Assembly (NCBI GenBank): GCA_964624825.1
Contig: CAZUYD010000003.1
Coordinates: forward strand, 40,885 to 104,884
Source: Enorma sp964624825
GTDB taxonomy: Bacteria; Actinomycetota; Coriobacteriia; Coriobacteriales; Coriobacteriaceae
DNA: 64,000 nt
Direction of reading: 5' to 3'
Part shown: positions 62,226 through 64,000 of the stretch, one piece after another
Layout: the number at the start of each line of letters is the position of its first letter
Position numbering within the stretch: position 1 is the first letter of the stretch
The notes under the pieces: generated by a model
The model's input: only the letters and a program-made list of their open reading frames with translations
What the model was told of the DNA's origin: nothing
Databases searched by the model: none
Made by a program: the position numbers and the translations under genes

Positions 62226-63656
62226 ATGCCAGATGAAAGCACTTGTCATATTCCATCGTTTACCGGCGCGTTCCGAGAAAATCTCACTGCGCTCATCGAC
62301 GTGCTCGAACGTGGCGACAAAGACCCCGCGGGAAAGAAGATCGGGTTCGAACTCGAGCGCTTTTTAATTGACTCCACAGGAAAGACGGTGCCCTTTGCCG
62401 GCGAAAAAAGCGTGAGCGCGCTGCTGCGCGAACTCGCTCGCGAGCGACACGACGATGAGCTTGTCTATATCGACGGCCACCTGTTCGGGCTTGCGTATGA
62501 CATTCAAACCGAACGCGAGTCGGTAGCGGTGACGGTGTCGCTCGAGCCCTCGGCGCAGCTCGAGATCTCCGCTGGGCCTGCCCACTCAGTCAAGGCGCTC
62601 TACGACGCCGTCTGCACCTTCGATCGCTCCGTTGAGAACGCATGCGCTGCCATCGGGCTCGACGCCTCTCTCGTAGCCATGGGTTACAACCCGACGGTAT
62701 CGAGTCCCCAAGAGCTCGAACTCATCCCGAAGAGGCGCTACCACGACATGGATGTCTATCTCTCGACGCGTGGACGCTATGCGTGCGACATGATGCGCTG
62801 CACCGCGTCCACGCAGGTTTCGCTCGACTACGAGAGCGAGCAAGACGCCGAGCGCATTTACCGCATGGCCACACTCATGGGCCCGGTTTTCGCCTTCCTC
62901 TTCGACAACGCTCCCTTATTCCGTGGTGCACCGACACCCGGCATGGCGCGCTCGCGCATCTGGCATCACGTGGACGTCGATCGCTGCGGCATCGTTCCCG
63001 GCGCGCTTGAAGGACTCTCGTTCGAGGATTACATCCTTTGGGTGTCATCAGTAAAGCCCATCCTGTTCACCAATGCACAGGGCGTCACCACCTCGACGGG
63101 CTCGCGCTACACGCGCGACATCATGTCGGAGCGGCCTCTTGAGACCTCTGAGCTCATGCACCTGCTCTCGATGGTATTCCCAAACGTGCGCCTCAAGGGT
63201 TTCACCGAGCTGCGCGAGATGGACGCGCTTCCTCCCCGTCTCGCCGCCGCCTGCACAAGCTTCACCGGCGCGCTGCTCTACGATAAATGCTTTGAAGCGA
63301 AGCTCGCGATGCGCTTGTCCTCCTGGCTTCCCAACGGCTTTGACGACATGGATGAGAACGACACGGTCGTCGCGCGGCTACATCTGGAGGAGCGTGGATG
63401 GGATGCCGAGGTCTACGGCATGCCCGTCATCGAGCTCGTCGAAGCGCTTGTCGCGATCGCCTGCGAGAACATCGCTTTGGGCAAGGGATGCACGGGCATT
63501 GGCGACGACGAGACCGCACGCGTGCCGGTGCTGCGCGAAGATGGCGCGGAACGCGATTTTGACCTTGAGGGAATCGAAATGCTTGCCACGCTCTGGAACG
63601 CGCGCCGGCTTCCGCGAGACGAGTCGGCGCACATGCTGACGAGCTTGGGGCGCTAG
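62226..63656 (+). CDS. gshA: Glutamate-cysteine ligase (GCS2-like)
   Basis: First step of glutathione or gamma-glutamylcysteine synthesis. 476 residues. KKIGFELERFLID near residue 38 provides the metal-binding Glu pair; SLEPSAQLEISAGP and MRCTASTQVSLDYE form the substrate site, as in the plant/alphaproteobacterial and EgtA-like group. ATG 62226 has AGAGGAG 5 nt upstream; an upstream-open ORF is not supported. No gshB-like gene adjoins, so the end product may be gamma-glutamylcysteine. Confidence 0.9.
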   Translation: MPDESTCHIPSFTGAFRENLTALIDVLERGDKDPAGKKIGFELERFLIDSTGKTVPFAGEKSVSALLRELARERHDDELVYIDGHLFGLAYDIQTERESVAVTVSLEPSAQLEISAGPAHSVKALYDAVCTFDRSVENACAAIGLDASLVAMGYNPTVSSPQELELIPKRRYHDMDVYLSTRGRYACDMMRCTASTQVSLDYESEQDAERIYRMATLMGPVFAFLFDNAPLFRGAPTPGMARSRIWHHVDVDRCGIVPGALEGLSFEDYILWVSSVKPILFTNAQGVTTSTGSRYTRDIMSERPLETSELMHLLSMVFPNVRLKGFTELREMDALPPRLAAACTSFTGALLYDKCFEAKLAMRLSSWLPNGFDDMDENDTVVARLHLEERGWDAEVYGMPVIELVEALVAIACENIALGKGCTGIGDDETARVPVLREDGAERDFDLEGIEMLATLWNARRLPRDESAHMLTSLGR

Positions 63657-63722
63657 CGCATCGAGCCCGCTCGACCGCGCTTCACGGGATGCCCACAACT
63701 CCGCGCTTGTCTGGTTTTCCAC

Positions 63723-63751
63723 TTGCGCATGTGGGCGGCTTCCCGTATTAT
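63723..63751 (+). promoter_or_regulatory. Promoter of tRNA-Glu copy 2
   Basis: TTGCGC (63723-63728), 17 nt, TATTAT (63746-63751), 34 nt before the tRNA. Confidence 0.65.
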
Positions 63752-63785
63752 CCTAATTCGCACGAGGCGTTGCCTCTACATAGTT

Positions 63786-63862
63786 GGCCCGTTCGTCTAG
63801 CGGTTTAGGACGCCGCCCTCTCAAGGCGGAGATCACCAGTTCGAATCTGGTACGGGCTACCA
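63786..63862 (+). tRNA. tRNA-Glu (anticodon CTC), copy 2
   Basis: Identical over all 77 bases, including CCA, to 17485-17561. Here it is a single-gene unit with its own promoter and terminator. Confidence 0.96.
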
Positions 63863-63871
63863 AGCATGATG

Positions 63872-63899
63872 ATCCCGGTGCCTTTGCACCGGGATTTTT
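63872..63899 (+). terminator. Terminator of tRNA-Glu copy 2
   Basis: ATCCCGGTGC (63872-63881), CTTT loop, GCACCGGGAT (63886-63895), then TTTTG. Perfect 10-bp stem. The last 100 bases of the window after it show no gene. Confidence 0.93.
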
Positions 63900-64000
63900 G
63901 GTTACCGGCCATCGAATGCCCTCAAGCTGACGGGCGCTCAATCTCACGCATACCGCCATGATGGCTCAGCTCATGCGTTGCAAGCAGCCCCTAAATACAT

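Overview
This is a GC-rich bacterial chromosome segment of 64 kb, broken by one 100-N scaffold gap at 59166-59265. Gene content suggests a Gram-positive gut actinobacterium of the class Coriobacteriia, most like Collinsella. The pointers are a glgC/glgD pair, a SUF operon under an Rrf2 regulator, a GGGtGRT/NifU-like pair, frequent GTG/TTG starts with strong AGGAGG sites, and Ala-rich insertions in housekeeping enzymes. The genus is an inference from gene content; there is no rRNA here to confirm it.

Layout. 1-7270: glycogen operon (glgP partial, glgC, glgD, glgA), with glgA carrying a 357-residue Lys/Ala/Thr tail. 7281-16711: a wall-glycopolymer (teichoic-acid-like) cluster with an ABC-2 exporter, two CDP-glycerol glycerophosphotransferase-family enzymes, a TarI/IspD-type cytidylyltransferase, an extended SDR enzyme and two acyltransferase-3 membrane proteins. 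16712-18680: gene-poor DNA with tRNA-Gln, tRNA-Glu, several repeat elements and ORF remnants. 18684-20799: a spermidine-synthase-like membrane protein and a bile acid:sodium symporter family protein. 21029-27430: rrf2, sufC-B-D-S and sufU. 27431-28729: a second copy of an inverted-repeat element, tRNA-His/tRNA-Lys and a decayed reading frame. 28730-32382: the GGGtGRT/NifU-like pair, a VanZ protein and an unknown membrane-anchored protein. 32959-36813: a GH13-GH77 fusion and an FmdB-type zinc ribbon.

37038-44193: the translation and replication-restart block metK-priA-def-fmt-rsmB, on the minus strand. 44463-47800: a YhgE/Pip-type membrane protein with a degenerate ABC-ATPase-like partner. 47962-53064: gltX, a one-chain Fe-S serine dehydratase and an L,D-transpeptidase. 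53100-58803: a two-component system followed by an FtsX-type ABC transporter. 59062-60488: a MarR regulator with a YczE-like membrane protein. 60504-63862: a flippase-like membrane protein, glutamate-cysteine ligase and a second tRNA-Glu.

How it works together. The glycogen genes make and degrade storage glucan, and the GH13-GH77 fusion probably handles maltodextrins that feed the same pool. The wall cluster makes, exports and decorates a polyol-phosphate polymer, while the L,D-transpeptidase and VanZ also concern the envelope. SUF supplies Fe-S clusters, for example to the serine dehydratase. The least understood parts are the histone-like GlgA tail, the GGGtGRT pair, the pseudo-ATPase/YhgE pair, the inverted-repeat element present in two copies, and repeated Ala-rich insertions in conserved enzymes.
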